Origin: Drancourtella massiliensis
Lineage (GTDB): Bacteria; Bacillota; Clostridia; Lachnospirales; Lachnospiraceae
Direction of reading: 5' to 3'
DNA length: 64,000 nt
Assembly (NCBI RefSeq): GCF_016900655.1
Contig: NZ_JACJKH010000004.1
Location: 62,001 to 126,000, forward strand
Position numbers and translations under genes: made by a program. The notes under the pieces were generated by a model that worked only from the letters and a program-made list of their open reading frames with translations, did no database searches and was not told where the DNA came from. This document shows positions 26,444 to 38,766 of this stretch, piece after piece. Numbering within the stretch: position 1 is the stretch's first letter; each line of letters begins with the position of its first letter.

Positions 26444-27673
26444 ATGAAAAGAAAATTGGCGGTAGTTTGTATCATGATGTTGTCTGCTACAACAATCCTT
26501 TCCGGATGCGGCGGAAGCAGCGATGACAGCAGCTCAGGGGGAAAAACAAAAATTCGTTTTGCCACATGGGATGTAGCAGAAGACGTGGACAAACAGCAGG
26601 AGCTTGTGGACAAGTTCAATGAAGAGCACGATGATATCGAAGTGACACTGGAAGCGTACGGAAGTGATTTCGATACCAAGATCAGTGCCGGAATGGGATC
26701 CGGGGATACACCGGACGTTATGTACATGTGGAATTACCCGGCATACTACGATGGACTTGAACCACTCGATGACTACATCGCTGAAGAGGGAGACGAGTAC
26801 AAATCCAACTTCTATAACACACTCTGGGATTACAACATGATGGACGGAAGCACTTACGGTATCCCGGTAGGATTCACAACACATTGTCTCTTCTACAACA
26901 AAGACATCTTTGATGAAGCAGGTGTGGAATACCCGACAGCAGACTGGACATGGGATGATCTGCAGGCAGCTGCAAAGACAATCTCCGAGAAGACAGATGC
27001 AAAGGGATTCTCTTTCCAAATGAAACCGGACCCGTATGACTTTGAAATGTATCTGTGGAGCAATGGTACATCTTACTGTGATGAAAACGGAGAAATGGAC
27101 GGATACATCAACTCCGAAGAATCACAGGAAGTATTCCAGATGTTCCAGGATATGGAAAAAGATGAATATGCAACTTCAACAGAAGGTGACGGTACAGACG
27201 AATTCCGTGCCGGCAGCACAGCAATGTATGTATATGGTTCCTGGGCAATCAATACACTTAATGAAGACGGTGTAAACTACGGCGTGACAACAATTCCGGC
27301 ATTCGCAGATGCAGGACAGGATTCTGTCAGCATCCTGAGTTCTTCCGGTCTGTCCATGTCCAAAGACAGCGAACACAAAGACGCCGCATGGGAATTCATT
27401 AAATACTGGACAAACGAAGAATGCAACAAAGCACGTATCGGTACAGAGCTTCCGGTTCTGAATACGGTCGTAGAATCCGAAGGAATCATGGAACAGGAAG
27501 AATATGCTCCATTCTACACCATGCTGGAACAGAGCCAGGGACACACACCTGCAAGCTTCCTGATTGATAGCTGGTCTGAAGTGGCTGAGAATCTTCAGCT
27601 TTCTTTTGAACAGATCTTCAATCCAAGCTCTCTTCAGCCTGTAGATAAGGCACTGGAGAGCGCAGTTCAATAG
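26444..27673 (+). CDS. ABC sugar transporter, substrate-binding lipoprotein (CUT1)
   Basis: The 409-residue protein is a family 1 extracellular solute-binding protein anchored by a lipid. It has a Lys/Arg N-terminus, a hydrophobic segment and the lipobox LSGC with C22, followed by a Gly/Ser/Asp-rich linker. The mature part has KIRFATWDVAEDVDKQQELVDKFNEEHDDIEV and GSGDTPDVMYMWNYPAYYDGLEPLDD, typical of oligosaccharide-binding proteins. It is the first gene of the locus with a strong AGGGAGG site. The downstream enzymes suggest a galactose- and glucose-containing substrate. It is clearly paralogous to the binding protein at 59537. Confidence 0.92.
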   Translation: MKRKLAVVCIMMLSATTILSGCGGSSDDSSSGGKTKIRFATWDVAEDVDKQQELVDKFNEEHDDIEVTLEAYGSDFDTKISAGMGSGDTPDVMYMWNYPAYYDGLEPLDDYIAEEGDEYKSNFYNTLWDYNMMDGSTYGIPVGFTTHCLFYNKDIFDEAGVEYPTADWTWDDLQAAAKTISEKTDAKGFSFQMKPDPYDFEMYLWSNGTSYCDENGEMDGYINSEESQEVFQMFQDMEKDEYATSTEGDGTDEFRAGSTAMYVYGSWAINTLNEDGVNYGVTTIPAFADAGQDSVSILSSSGLSMSKDSEHKDAAWEFIKYWTNEECNKARIGTELPVLNTVVESEGIMEQEEYAPFYTMLEQSQGHTPASFLIDSWSEVAENLQLSFEQIFNPSSLQPVDKALESAVQ

Positions 27674-27680
27674 GAAACCA

Positions 27681-27706
27681 ATGGGAGGAGGACAGCCTCC
27701 TCCCAT
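27681..27706 (+). other. Intercistronic hairpin between binding protein and permease genes
   Basis: A perfect 11-bp stem (ATGGGAGGAGG with CCTCCTCCCAT) and a four-base loop follow the binding-protein stop by eight bases. No T run follows. Hairpins here often protect the upstream message or reduce read-through, giving more binding protein than permease; that role is inferred. Confidence 0.6.
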
Positions 27707-27723
27707 ATTTAGGAGAGATCGAT

Positions 27724-28647
27724 ATGAAGAAAAAGAAATTTTTAAAAACAGCGACTCCTTATTTCTTTATCCTGCCATGGATCATCGGATTCCTCGTATT
27801 TACGTTTGGACCGCTTTTGCTGTCATTGATCATGAGCTTCTTTGACTGGCCGCTGACAGGAGAGAAAGTATTTGTCGGCCTTGGAAATTACATTGAAATG
27901 TTTACCCAAGATGACCAGGTGCTCAAATCACTTGGAATCAGTTTACGTTACGCGGCAATCTTCGTTCCGCTCAACCTGATTCTTGCCCTGTTCCTGGCGA
28001 TGCTGATTACGCAGCCTCTTCGCGGCGTGAAGGTTTACCGTGCGATCTTTTATATCCCGGCGGCAATCTCAAGCGTTGCGATCTCCATTATCTGGAGCTG
28101 GATTCTGAACAGTGACTACGGTGTTTTAAACTATCTTTTGTCACTGATCGGAATCGAGGGACCGGACTGGCTGGTTGACCCGGCCTGGGCGATTTTTGCC
28201 GTTATTCTGGCAAGTGCGTTTGGTGTCGGAACCATGATGCTGATTTTCTATACGGATATGAAAAATATCTCCACTGAGATTTATGAAGCTGCTTCCATCG
28301 ACGGAGCGGGTCCGGCGAGAAAATTCTTCAGCATCACACTGCCGATCATCACGCCGACATTGTTGTTTAACCTGATTACGTCCATTATCAGTTCTTTCCA
28401 GCAGGTAACGCTCGTTATGCTGCTGACAGGAGGCGGACCGCTTCAGTCCACCTACTTCTACGGACTGATGACATACAACAATGCCTTCAAACACCACAAG
28501 ATGGGATATGCCAGTGCCAATGCATGGGTAATGTTCATCATTATCCTTCTGCTTACCGCTCTGGTATTCAAATCATCTTCCGCGTGGGTATTCTATGAAT
28601 CTGAAGTCAAAGCAGATAACAAGAAGAAAAAAAGGGGAGGTAAATAA
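27724..28647 (+). CDS. ABC sugar transporter permease (MalF/LacF type)
   Basis: The 307-residue inner-membrane permease has about six transmembrane segments (first near residues 14-35, FFILPWIIGFLVFTFGPLLLS). It has the EAA loop EIYEAASIDGAGPARKFFSITLPIITP (about 186-212), which contacts the ATPase subunit. It pairs with the downstream permease. No ATP-binding subunit is encoded in the locus, so a shared MsmK/MalK-like ATPase elsewhere is presumed. Long stretches are identical to the permease at 60893. Confidence 0.93.
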   Translation: MKKKKFLKTATPYFFILPWIIGFLVFTFGPLLLSLIMSFFDWPLTGEKVFVGLGNYIEMFTQDDQVLKSLGISLRYAAIFVPLNLILALFLAMLITQPLRGVKVYRAIFYIPAAISSVAISIIWSWILNSDYGVLNYLLSLIGIEGPDWLVDPAWAIFAVILASAFGVGTMMLIFYTDMKNISTEIYEAASIDGAGPARKFFSITLPIITPTLLFNLITSIISSFQQVTLVMLLTGGGPLQSTYFYGLMTYNNAFKHHKMGYASANAWVMFIIILLLTALVFKSSSAWVFYESEVKADNKKKKRGGK

Positions 28648-28649
28648 GT

Positions 28650-29471
28650 ATGAAGATGTCAAAAAAATCGAAGGTTGTTCTCTACATCCTTCTGACTATC
28701 GTTGCCGTTTACTTCCTGGCACCATTTTTATACATGCTGCTCACAACCTTTAAGACAGAAGGAGAGGCGATCGCGTATCCGCCGAGCCTTTTCCCGAAAG
28801 AGTGGCATTTTGAAAACTACAGCGAAGCATGGGCTTCACAGCCGTTCGGAACTTACTTTCTGAATTCTGTAATTGTCACTGTTATGACGACACTTGGAAC
28901 CGTGCTGTCCAGTTCACTGGTGGCCTACGGATTTGCGAGATTCAAATTTAAAGGGAAAAATATTCTCTTTATGATTCTTCTTGCAACCATGATGATTCCG
29001 TGGGATGTTACCATGATCCCGCAGTACATGGAATTCAATCTGTTCGGATGGATCAACACACTGCTTCCGCTGATTGTGCCGACCTGGTTCGGGTCTGCCT
29101 ACAATATCTTCCTGATGAGGCAGTTCCTCATGGGAATTCCGAAGGATTATGAGGAAGCGGCGCGGCTGGACGGCGCGAACTCTTTCCAGATTTACTGGAA
29201 GATTTTCATGCCGATTCTGAAACCGTGTCTGATCATGGTAGGAGTTCTGAACATGCTCACCGTATGGAACGACTACCTTGGACCATTGATTTTCCTGCAG
29301 GACAGAACGAAGTACACACTTGCGCTCGGTCTTGCATCCTTCAAGGGCGTACATACAACGGCCATTATTCCAATGCTGTGCATTACGGTAGTCATGATTA
29401 TCCCTCCGATTCTCGTGTTTATCTTTGCACAGAAATACATCGTAGAAGGAACAAGCGGTTCCATCAAATAG
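28650..29471 (+). CDS. ABC sugar transporter permease (MalG/LacG type)
   Basis: The 273-residue permease is the second membrane subunit, with an N-terminal segment VVLYILLTIVAVYFLAPFLYMLLTTF and the EAA loop DYEEAARLDGANSFQIYWKIFMPILKP (about residues 163-190). GGGGAGG precedes the ATG by about nine bases, just past the stop of the previous gene. It is strongly similar to the permease at 61816. A stem-loop follows before the GH2 gene. Confidence 0.93.
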   Translation: MKMSKKSKVVLYILLTIVAVYFLAPFLYMLLTTFKTEGEAIAYPPSLFPKEWHFENYSEAWASQPFGTYFLNSVIVTVMTTLGTVLSSSLVAYGFARFKFKGKNILFMILLATMMIPWDVTMIPQYMEFNLFGWINTLLPLIVPTWFGSAYNIFLMRQFLMGIPKDYEEAARLDGANSFQIYWKIFMPILKPCLIMVGVLNMLTVWNDYLGPLIFLQDRTKYTLALGLASFKGVHTTAIIPMLCITVVMIIPPILVFIFAQKYIVEGTSGSIK

Positions 29472-29486
29472 CATTTTTATAAGAAA

Positions 29487-29542
29487 AGGGCAGCCTGATA
29501 GAAGGCTTCGGCCGACAGCCGGATATTCTATCCGACTGCCCT
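29487..29542 (+). other. Stem-loop between permease and beta-galactosidase genes
   Basis: AGGGCAG and ATAGAA (5' arm) pair with TTCTAT and CTGCCCT (3' arm), with a small internal loop and an inner GGCT/AGCC pair. There is no T run after it, so it is not a canonical terminator. It may stabilise or process the mRNA, or act as a partial attenuator. Confidence 0.5.
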
Positions 29543-29583
29543 GACTGGTATTTCATAACGAGTAACTGACAAAAGGAGTATGA

Positions 29584-32580
<2,997 letters not shown>

Positions 32581-32598
32581 AAAAGGGGAAAAGAAACA

Positions 32599-34911
32599 AT
32601 GATCAGAGACCGATTTTCAGAGAACTTGAGAAATGACATGAGCACGGATGAGTGGCTGATCTGCCAGGACGAGTATGATCCGCAGGAAAATCTGAAAAAC
32701 GAAAGCCTGTTTGCCCTCTCCAATGGGTATCTGGGCATTCGGGGAAGTTTTGAAGAAGGAACAAAGATCACACTTCCGTATCTGTATGTCAATGGAGTGT
32801 TTGATAAATCAGAAACATTCATGAGAGAGCTGGCAGCACTGCCGAACTGGCTTGGAATCCGCCTTTATGTGGAAAAAGAGCTGATCGGCATCGAAAACTG
32901 CGAGATCATGGAATTCTCCAGAGTACTGGACATGAAGCATGCCGTTCTTTCCAAGCAGTATGTGCTCAAAGACAGAAAAGGACGCATCACAAAGATCGAA
33001 GGACGCAGATTTGTGAGCCGGAACAATGTACACAGAATGGCAATCGAGCTTTTTGTGACACCGGTGAACTATGAAGGAATCATCGAAGTGGAAAATATCA
33101 TAGACGGAACGATCATCAACTTCTATGATGCGCCTCGTTTCAAAGTAAAACACATGTATCTGACAGCAAATGAAAAGCTGGGCGAGCACGGTGTTTACAT
33201 GGAATCCGCAACGAGAGACCGTCATCTCCATGTGGGATGCGGATGCGTGCTGGAAGCGTACCGCGGAGAAGAGAAGATCATGAGAAACCGGATGTTCAAT
33301 GCGTTCGGTGAGCAGGCTGTGGAATTTGGAGATTTTACAGCAGCAGAAGGTGAGACAATCCGTCTTGTGAAATATGTTTCCATGTATACAGAAAGAGAGT
33401 GCCCGACCTATGCGCTCCATACGACCATCAAAGAAGAAGTGGACCGTTTCAGTGAAGACGGATTTGAAGCGGAGCTGGAAAAACACAGCAAAGTGTACGA
33501 CAACATGTGGGAAGAGGCGGATGTACGCTTTGAAGGCGACCCGGAACTGAACCGTGCAGTACGGTTTAATATCTTCCACCTGATGAGTACCGGAAATGAG
33601 ACGGATGACAGAGTCAGCGTCGGAGCAAAACTTCTGACCGGGGAAGAGTACGGTGGACATGCATTCTGGGATATCGAACTTTTCATGCTTCCGTTTTTCT
33701 CCTACGTATTCCCGCAGATGGCACAGAACATGGAAAACTACCGCTACCACCTTCTGGATGCGGCAAGAGACAATGCAAAGAAAAATGGCTATAAAGGCGC
33801 ACAGTATCCGTGGGAATCCGCAGACGACGGAACCGAGCAGTGCCCGGACTGGACGATCGAGCCGGACGGCACCTGCTACCGCTGCTATGTAGCTGTTTAT
33901 GAGCACCATGTGACAGCAGATGTGGCTTACGGAATCTATGATTATGTACGGATCACAAAAGATATGGATTTCCTCTATGGAAGAGGAGCGGAAATCCTCA
34001 CAGAGACCGCAAGATTCTGGGCAAGCCGCTGCGAATATATTGCAGAAAAAGACCGGTACGAGATCAATCAGGTAACCGGACCGGATGAATGGCATGAACC
34101 GGTAAACAACAACCTGTATACCAACTATTTCGCAAGATGGAACCTCCGCTATGTAATGGCGCTGATCCGGAAGATGAAAGAAGAAAAACCGGAAGCGTAC
34201 GCTGCACTCGTAGAAAAGACCGGACTCAAAGACGAAGAGCTTACATTCTGGGAAGAAGTACAGAGCAAGATCTATCTTCCGAGAAAAGAAGGCACCAACC
34301 TTCTGGAACAGTTTGAAGGCTACTTCCAGTTAAAAGACGTTGTCATTGACCAGTATGATGAAAATGACTGGCCGATCCGTCCGGCAATTCTTAATACCTG
34401 CAAAAAACAGGAGACACAGATTCTGAAACAGCCGGATGTCGTACTGCTTCTGCATCTGCTTGGTGAAGAGTTTGAACCGGAACTGATGAAGGAAAATTAC
34501 GACTACTATGAGAAACGTACTCTGCACGGATCTTCCTTAAGCCCGAGTATCTATTCGGTAATGGGACTGAAAGTGGGAGATGATTCCAGGGCATACCGGT
34601 ATCTGAAACGTGCGGCATTCATCGATCTTCTGAACCTGCAGAAGAATACGAGAGAAGGAATTCATGCGGCAAATGCCGGCGGCGTATGGCAGACAATCGT
34701 CTTCGGATTTGCAGGAGTATCCATCGATAAGGATGGCATTTTAAGCGTGAAACCGAACATGCCGAAAGAGTGGAGTTCCCTTTCCTTCAGACTTCATTAT
34801 GACAATGCATGGCTGGAAATCCATACGGATGGAGAAAACAATGCAACAGTGAAGAGGCTGGAAGGAAATCCGGTACAGGTGAAAATCAACGGAACTACAG
34901 AAGAAGTATAG
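32599..34911 (+). CDS. Glycoside hydrolase family 65 alpha-glucoside phosphorylase
   Basis: The 770-residue protein has the GH65 layout: an N-terminal beta-sandwich domain (LSNGYLGIRGSFEEG), an (alpha/alpha)6 barrel with FWDIELFMLPFF (from residue 356) and general acid E497 in GPDEWHEPVNNN, and the phosphate-site motif HGSSLSPSIYS (from H643). The phosphate-site residues point to a phosphorylase that releases beta-glucose-1-phosphate, and the adjacent beta-phosphoglucomutase gene supports this. Family members use maltose, trehalose, kojibiose, nigerose, glucosyl-rhamnose or glucosyl-glycerol, and the substrate here is not known. The start has AAAAGGGG upstream, 18 bases after lacZ. Confidence 0.88.
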   Translation: MIRDRFSENLRNDMSTDEWLICQDEYDPQENLKNESLFALSNGYLGIRGSFEEGTKITLPYLYVNGVFDKSETFMRELAALPNWLGIRLYVEKELIGIENCEIMEFSRVLDMKHAVLSKQYVLKDRKGRITKIEGRRFVSRNNVHRMAIELFVTPVNYEGIIEVENIIDGTIINFYDAPRFKVKHMYLTANEKLGEHGVYMESATRDRHLHVGCGCVLEAYRGEEKIMRNRMFNAFGEQAVEFGDFTAAEGETIRLVKYVSMYTERECPTYALHTTIKEEVDRFSEDGFEAELEKHSKVYDNMWEEADVRFEGDPELNRAVRFNIFHLMSTGNETDDRVSVGAKLLTGEEYGGHAFWDIELFMLPFFSYVFPQMAQNMENYRYHLLDAARDNAKKNGYKGAQYPWESADDGTEQCPDWTIEPDGTCYRCYVAVYEHHVTADVAYGIYDYVRITKDMDFLYGRGAEILTETARFWASRCEYIAEKDRYEINQVTGPDEWHEPVNNNLYTNYFARWNLRYVMALIRKMKEEKPEAYAALVEKTGLKDEELTFWEEVQSKIYLPRKEGTNLLEQFEGYFQLKDVVIDQYDENDWPIRPAILNTCKKQETQILKQPDVVLLLHLLGEEFEPELMKENYDYYEKRTLHGSSLSPSIYSVMGLKVGDDSRAYRYLKRAAFIDLLNLQKNTREGIHAANAGGVWQTIVFGFAGVSIDKDGILSVKPNMPKEWSSLSFRLHYDNAWLEIHTDGENNATVKRLEGNPVQVKINGTTEEV

Positions 34912-34925
34912 TGGAGGAAACATTA

Positions 34926-35570
34926 ATGAAATATCAGGCGGTAATTTTCGACCTGGATGGTGTGATCTGTTCTACAGATACATACCATTACCAGGCATGG
35001 AAAGCAATTGCGGATGAACTGAAAATCCCATTTAACGAGACGATCAACCACAGACTGCGCGGCGTCAGCCGGATGGAAAGCTTCGAGATCATTCTGGAAA
35101 AATATGATAAAGAGATGAGCCGGGAAGAAAAGGTATCCTGGACAGAAAAGAAAAACGAGATCTACAAAGAGCTCTTAAAGAACATGAGTCCGGCGGATCT
35201 TTCCGAAGAAGTAAAATCCACACTGGATGCGCTCCGCGAAAAAGGGCTGCTGCTTGCGATCGGTTCTTCCAGCAAAAATGCAGGATTTATCCTGGGACAG
35301 CTGGGACTTGGCGAATATTTTGATGCCGTTTCTGACGGAAACAACATCACAAAATCCAAGCCGGATCCGGAAGTGTTTGTAAAAGCAGCACAGTTTATCG
35401 GAAAAGAGCCGGAAGTCTGCCTTGTTGTAGAAGATGCGAAGGCGGGAGTGGAAGCAGCCAAAGCCGGCGGAATGGATTGCGCGGCGATCGGAGATGCGGT
35501 AAAATGTGGAATGGCAGAGCACAATCTGAGCACATTTGCGGATCTGCTTCAGGTGGTGCAGGAATCCTAA
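34926..35570 (+). CDS. pgmB: Beta-phosphoglucomutase
   Basis: PgmB converts beta-glucose-1-phosphate to glucose-6-phosphate, linking the GH65 phosphorylase to glycolysis. The 214-residue HAD-family protein has the nucleophile motif FDLDGVI (D8 nucleophile, D10 acid/base), the cap-domain RGVSRMESFE, IGSSSKN, KPDPEVF and VVEDAKAGVEAAKAGGM. The ATG at 34926 follows GGAGG; a longer in-frame reading into the GH65 gene is not supported. Confidence 0.92.
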   Translation: MKYQAVIFDLDGVICSTDTYHYQAWKAIADELKIPFNETINHRLRGVSRMESFEIILEKYDKEMSREEKVSWTEKKNEIYKELLKNMSPADLSEEVKSTLDALREKGLLLAIGSSSKNAGFILGQLGLGEYFDAVSDGNNITKSKPDPEVFVKAAQFIGKEPEVCLVVEDAKAGVEAAKAGGMDCAAIGDAVKCGMAEHNLSTFADLLQVVQES

Positions 35571-35592
35571 AAGACAGAAAGAGTGAAAGAAA

Positions 35593-36612
35593 ATGAATGA
35601 GGAATTTTTAAACAGGCTTCTAAAAAGCATTTCTGTATCCGGGTATGAAGAACCGGTGCAGGAGGCGGTCAAAATGGAAATGAAGGAGTACACGGATGAA
35701 ATCCGGGAGGATGAGATGCACAATCTTGTCTGTGTGATAAATCCGGAACATCCTGTACGGATCATGCTGTCCGCCCATGCGGATGAGATCGGTCTGATGA
35801 TCTCCAATATCACGGAAGAGGGGACACTTCAGGTGATTGACAGAGGCGGAATCGTGACTCATACATATCCGGGACAGCAGGTGATTGTACATTCCCAAAA
35901 GGGCGATGTTTACGGTGTGGTAGAGGCGTACCGGGATCTTTTGAAAAAAAGCGATCTGAGCACAAAAGACTTCGTGATTGATATCGGCGCTAAAGACCGG
36001 GAAGATGCATTGAAGTATGTAGACCTGGGAGATCCGATCGTTCTGGATACCCATATCCGGAAACTGGCAAACGGAAGAATATCAGCAAGGGCTCTGGATG
36101 ACAGAATCGGTGTCTACATTATTATGGAAGCATTGAAGCGTGCCAGGGAAAGAGGCTGCAAGGCCGGTGTTTATGCGGCTTCCACGACAGGGGAAGAGAC
36201 GACAAAGACCGGAGCTTACTGGTGCAGCACAAGAATCCGTCCGACACTTGCTATTGTCGTAGATGTGACTTACACAAGCGACTGTATCGGCATGAATCCG
36301 GCTGAGATGGGAACTGTGGAACTTGGAAAGGGACCGGTTCTCTGCAACAGCCCGATTGTTGTAAAAGAATGGAACCAAAAGCTGGAAGACTGTGCCAAAG
36401 AAGCAGGAATTCCTGTTCAGAGAGAAGCGGCGAGCAGACTCAGTTATACAGATGCGGACAAGATTCATTTTTCAAATGAAGGGGTTCCGGTTGTTCTTGT
36501 ATCCATTCCGCTTCGGTATATGCATATGCCGTGCGAAGTGGCGGATGAGAATGATGTGGAGAACTGTATTGAGCTGATTGCCCGGTTTTTAACCGCATAT
36601 CAGGCGGAATAA
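35593..36612 (+). CDS. M42 family metallopeptidase (aminopeptidase)
   Basis: The 339-residue protein matches the M42 co-catalytic zinc aminopeptidases (PepA/FrvX/CelM group). Expected metal and catalytic residues are visible: HADEIG, ARALDDRIG, the TTGEETTKTG glutamate pair, VDVTYTSD and the C-terminal IPLRYMHMPCE histidine region. The usual substrates are peptides trimmed from the N-terminus in large oligomeric shells. It is 22 bases after pgmB and apparently in the same transcript, which raises the idea of a peptide-linked glycan substrate. No signal peptide is seen. Confidence 0.87.
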   Translation: MNEEFLNRLLKSISVSGYEEPVQEAVKMEMKEYTDEIREDEMHNLVCVINPEHPVRIMLSAHADEIGLMISNITEEGTLQVIDRGGIVTHTYPGQQVIVHSQKGDVYGVVEAYRDLLKKSDLSTKDFVIDIGAKDREDALKYVDLGDPIVLDTHIRKLANGRISARALDDRIGVYIIMEALKRARERGCKAGVYAASTTGEETTKTGAYWCSTRIRPTLAIVVDVTYTSDCIGMNPAEMGTVELGKGPVLCNSPIVVKEWNQKLEDCAKEAGIPVQREAASRLSYTDADKIHFSNEGVPVVLVSIPLRYMHMPCEVADENDVENCIELIARFLTAYQAE

Positions 36613-36650
36613 AAAATACAAATGCGAGAGGACATGCGAAAACACGGCGG

Positions 36651-37708
<1,058 letters not shown>

Positions 37709-37717
37709 AAACAGTAT

Positions 37718-38635
37718 ATGAAAACACATAAAGTAAGAAATTCGCTGCTGCTGCTTTTGACAGCATTTATCTGGGGGACGGCATTTGTGGCGCAGAGTGT
37801 GGGGATGGACTATGTCGGCCCGTTCACTTATACCTGTGTCCGGTCCCTGATCGCGGGGATAATGCTGATCCCTTGCATTGCGTTTTTAAATAAAGTAAAT
37901 CCGAATCTGGAAGAAAAGAAGATCTGCCAGGATGAGACAAAGAAAAAGGCATATCAGAAAACACTGCTGATCGGCGGTATCTGCTGCGGAGCAGCCCTCG
38001 GGGTAGCCAGCAGCCTTCAACAGATCGGAATTTTGCATACAACAGTAGGAAAGGCAGGATTTATCACTACCTTTTACATTATCATCGTACCGATTATCGG
38101 ACTCTTCTTTAAGAAACGGTGCGGACTGAATGTCTGGATCGGAGTTGTATTTGCTCTGGCAGGGCTTTATTTCCTCTGCATCACGGAAGGATTCTCCATA
38201 GGATACGGAGATACGATGGTATTTTTATGTGCGCTGGCATTTTCCATCCATATTCTTGTGATTGACCATTTTACCGGGCTGGTGGATGGTGTGAAAATGT
38301 CATGCATCCAGTTTTTTGTGGCGGCAATTGTCAGCGGAATCGGAATGGTCCTGTTTGAAAATCCGGATCTCGGCAATATTCTGGCAGCATGGCTTCCGAT
38401 CCTTTATGCCGGAGCACTTTCAAGCGGAGTTGGATATACACTTCAGATCATCGGACAGAAGGGAATGAACCCGACGATTGCGTCCCTGATCCTGAGTCTG
38501 GAATCCGTAATTTCTGTTCTGGCAGGAATGGTTGTTCTGGGAGAAAGTCTGACATCCAGAGAAATTCTCGGATGTGTTCTCATGTTTATCGCCATCATAT
38601 TGGCGCAGCTGCCGGAGAAGAAAAAGGCTGTTTAA
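37718..38635 (+). CDS. EamA/DMT family transporter
   Basis: The 305-residue membrane protein has ten predicted hydrophobic segments and two EamA repeats (the first starting NSLLLLLTAFIWGTAFVAQSVGMDYVGPFTY, the second YGDTMVFLCALAFSIHILVIDHF), as in the 10-TMS drug/metabolite transporters. The substrate cannot be inferred. It follows the LacI gene closely and may be co-transcribed, but a role in sugar use is doubtful. Confidence 0.88.
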   Translation: MKTHKVRNSLLLLLTAFIWGTAFVAQSVGMDYVGPFTYTCVRSLIAGIMLIPCIAFLNKVNPNLEEKKICQDETKKKAYQKTLLIGGICCGAALGVASSLQQIGILHTTVGKAGFITTFYIIIVPIIGLFFKKRCGLNVWIGVVFALAGLYFLCITEGFSIGYGDTMVFLCALAFSIHILVIDHFTGLVDGVKMSCIQFFVAAIVSGIGMVLFENPDLGNILAAWLPILYAGALSSGVGYTLQIIGQKGMNPTIASLILSLESVISVLAGMVVLGESLTSREILGCVLMFIAIILAQLPEKKKAV

Positions 38636-38675
38636 CATGAATTTTACAAAGATTTAACATAAACTTCAAAAACTA

Positions 38676-38705
38676 TTGACACCCCTGATTTCTTTCCGAT
38701 ACAAT
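38676..38705 (+). promoter_or_regulatory. Promoter of the Na/phosphate symporter gene
   Basis: A consensus TTGACA (38676-38681) and TACAAT (38700-38705) are separated by 18 bases, about 60 bases before the start codon of the next gene. Confidence 0.75.
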
Positions 38706-38766
38706 AAAAATCAGTGCGGCTTAACAGAACGCACAAGGAGAAAGAATATCAGGAGGAACATCACAA

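Noticed and set aside
29487-29542. Terminator between the permease and beta-galactosidase genes
   Set aside because: The stem is present but no T run follows, so it is listed as a structured element instead.
32809-34095. A 428-codon open frame on the minus strand
   Set aside because: It is a shadow of the GH65 gene; the product is rich in Phe, Cys and His with no domain pattern.
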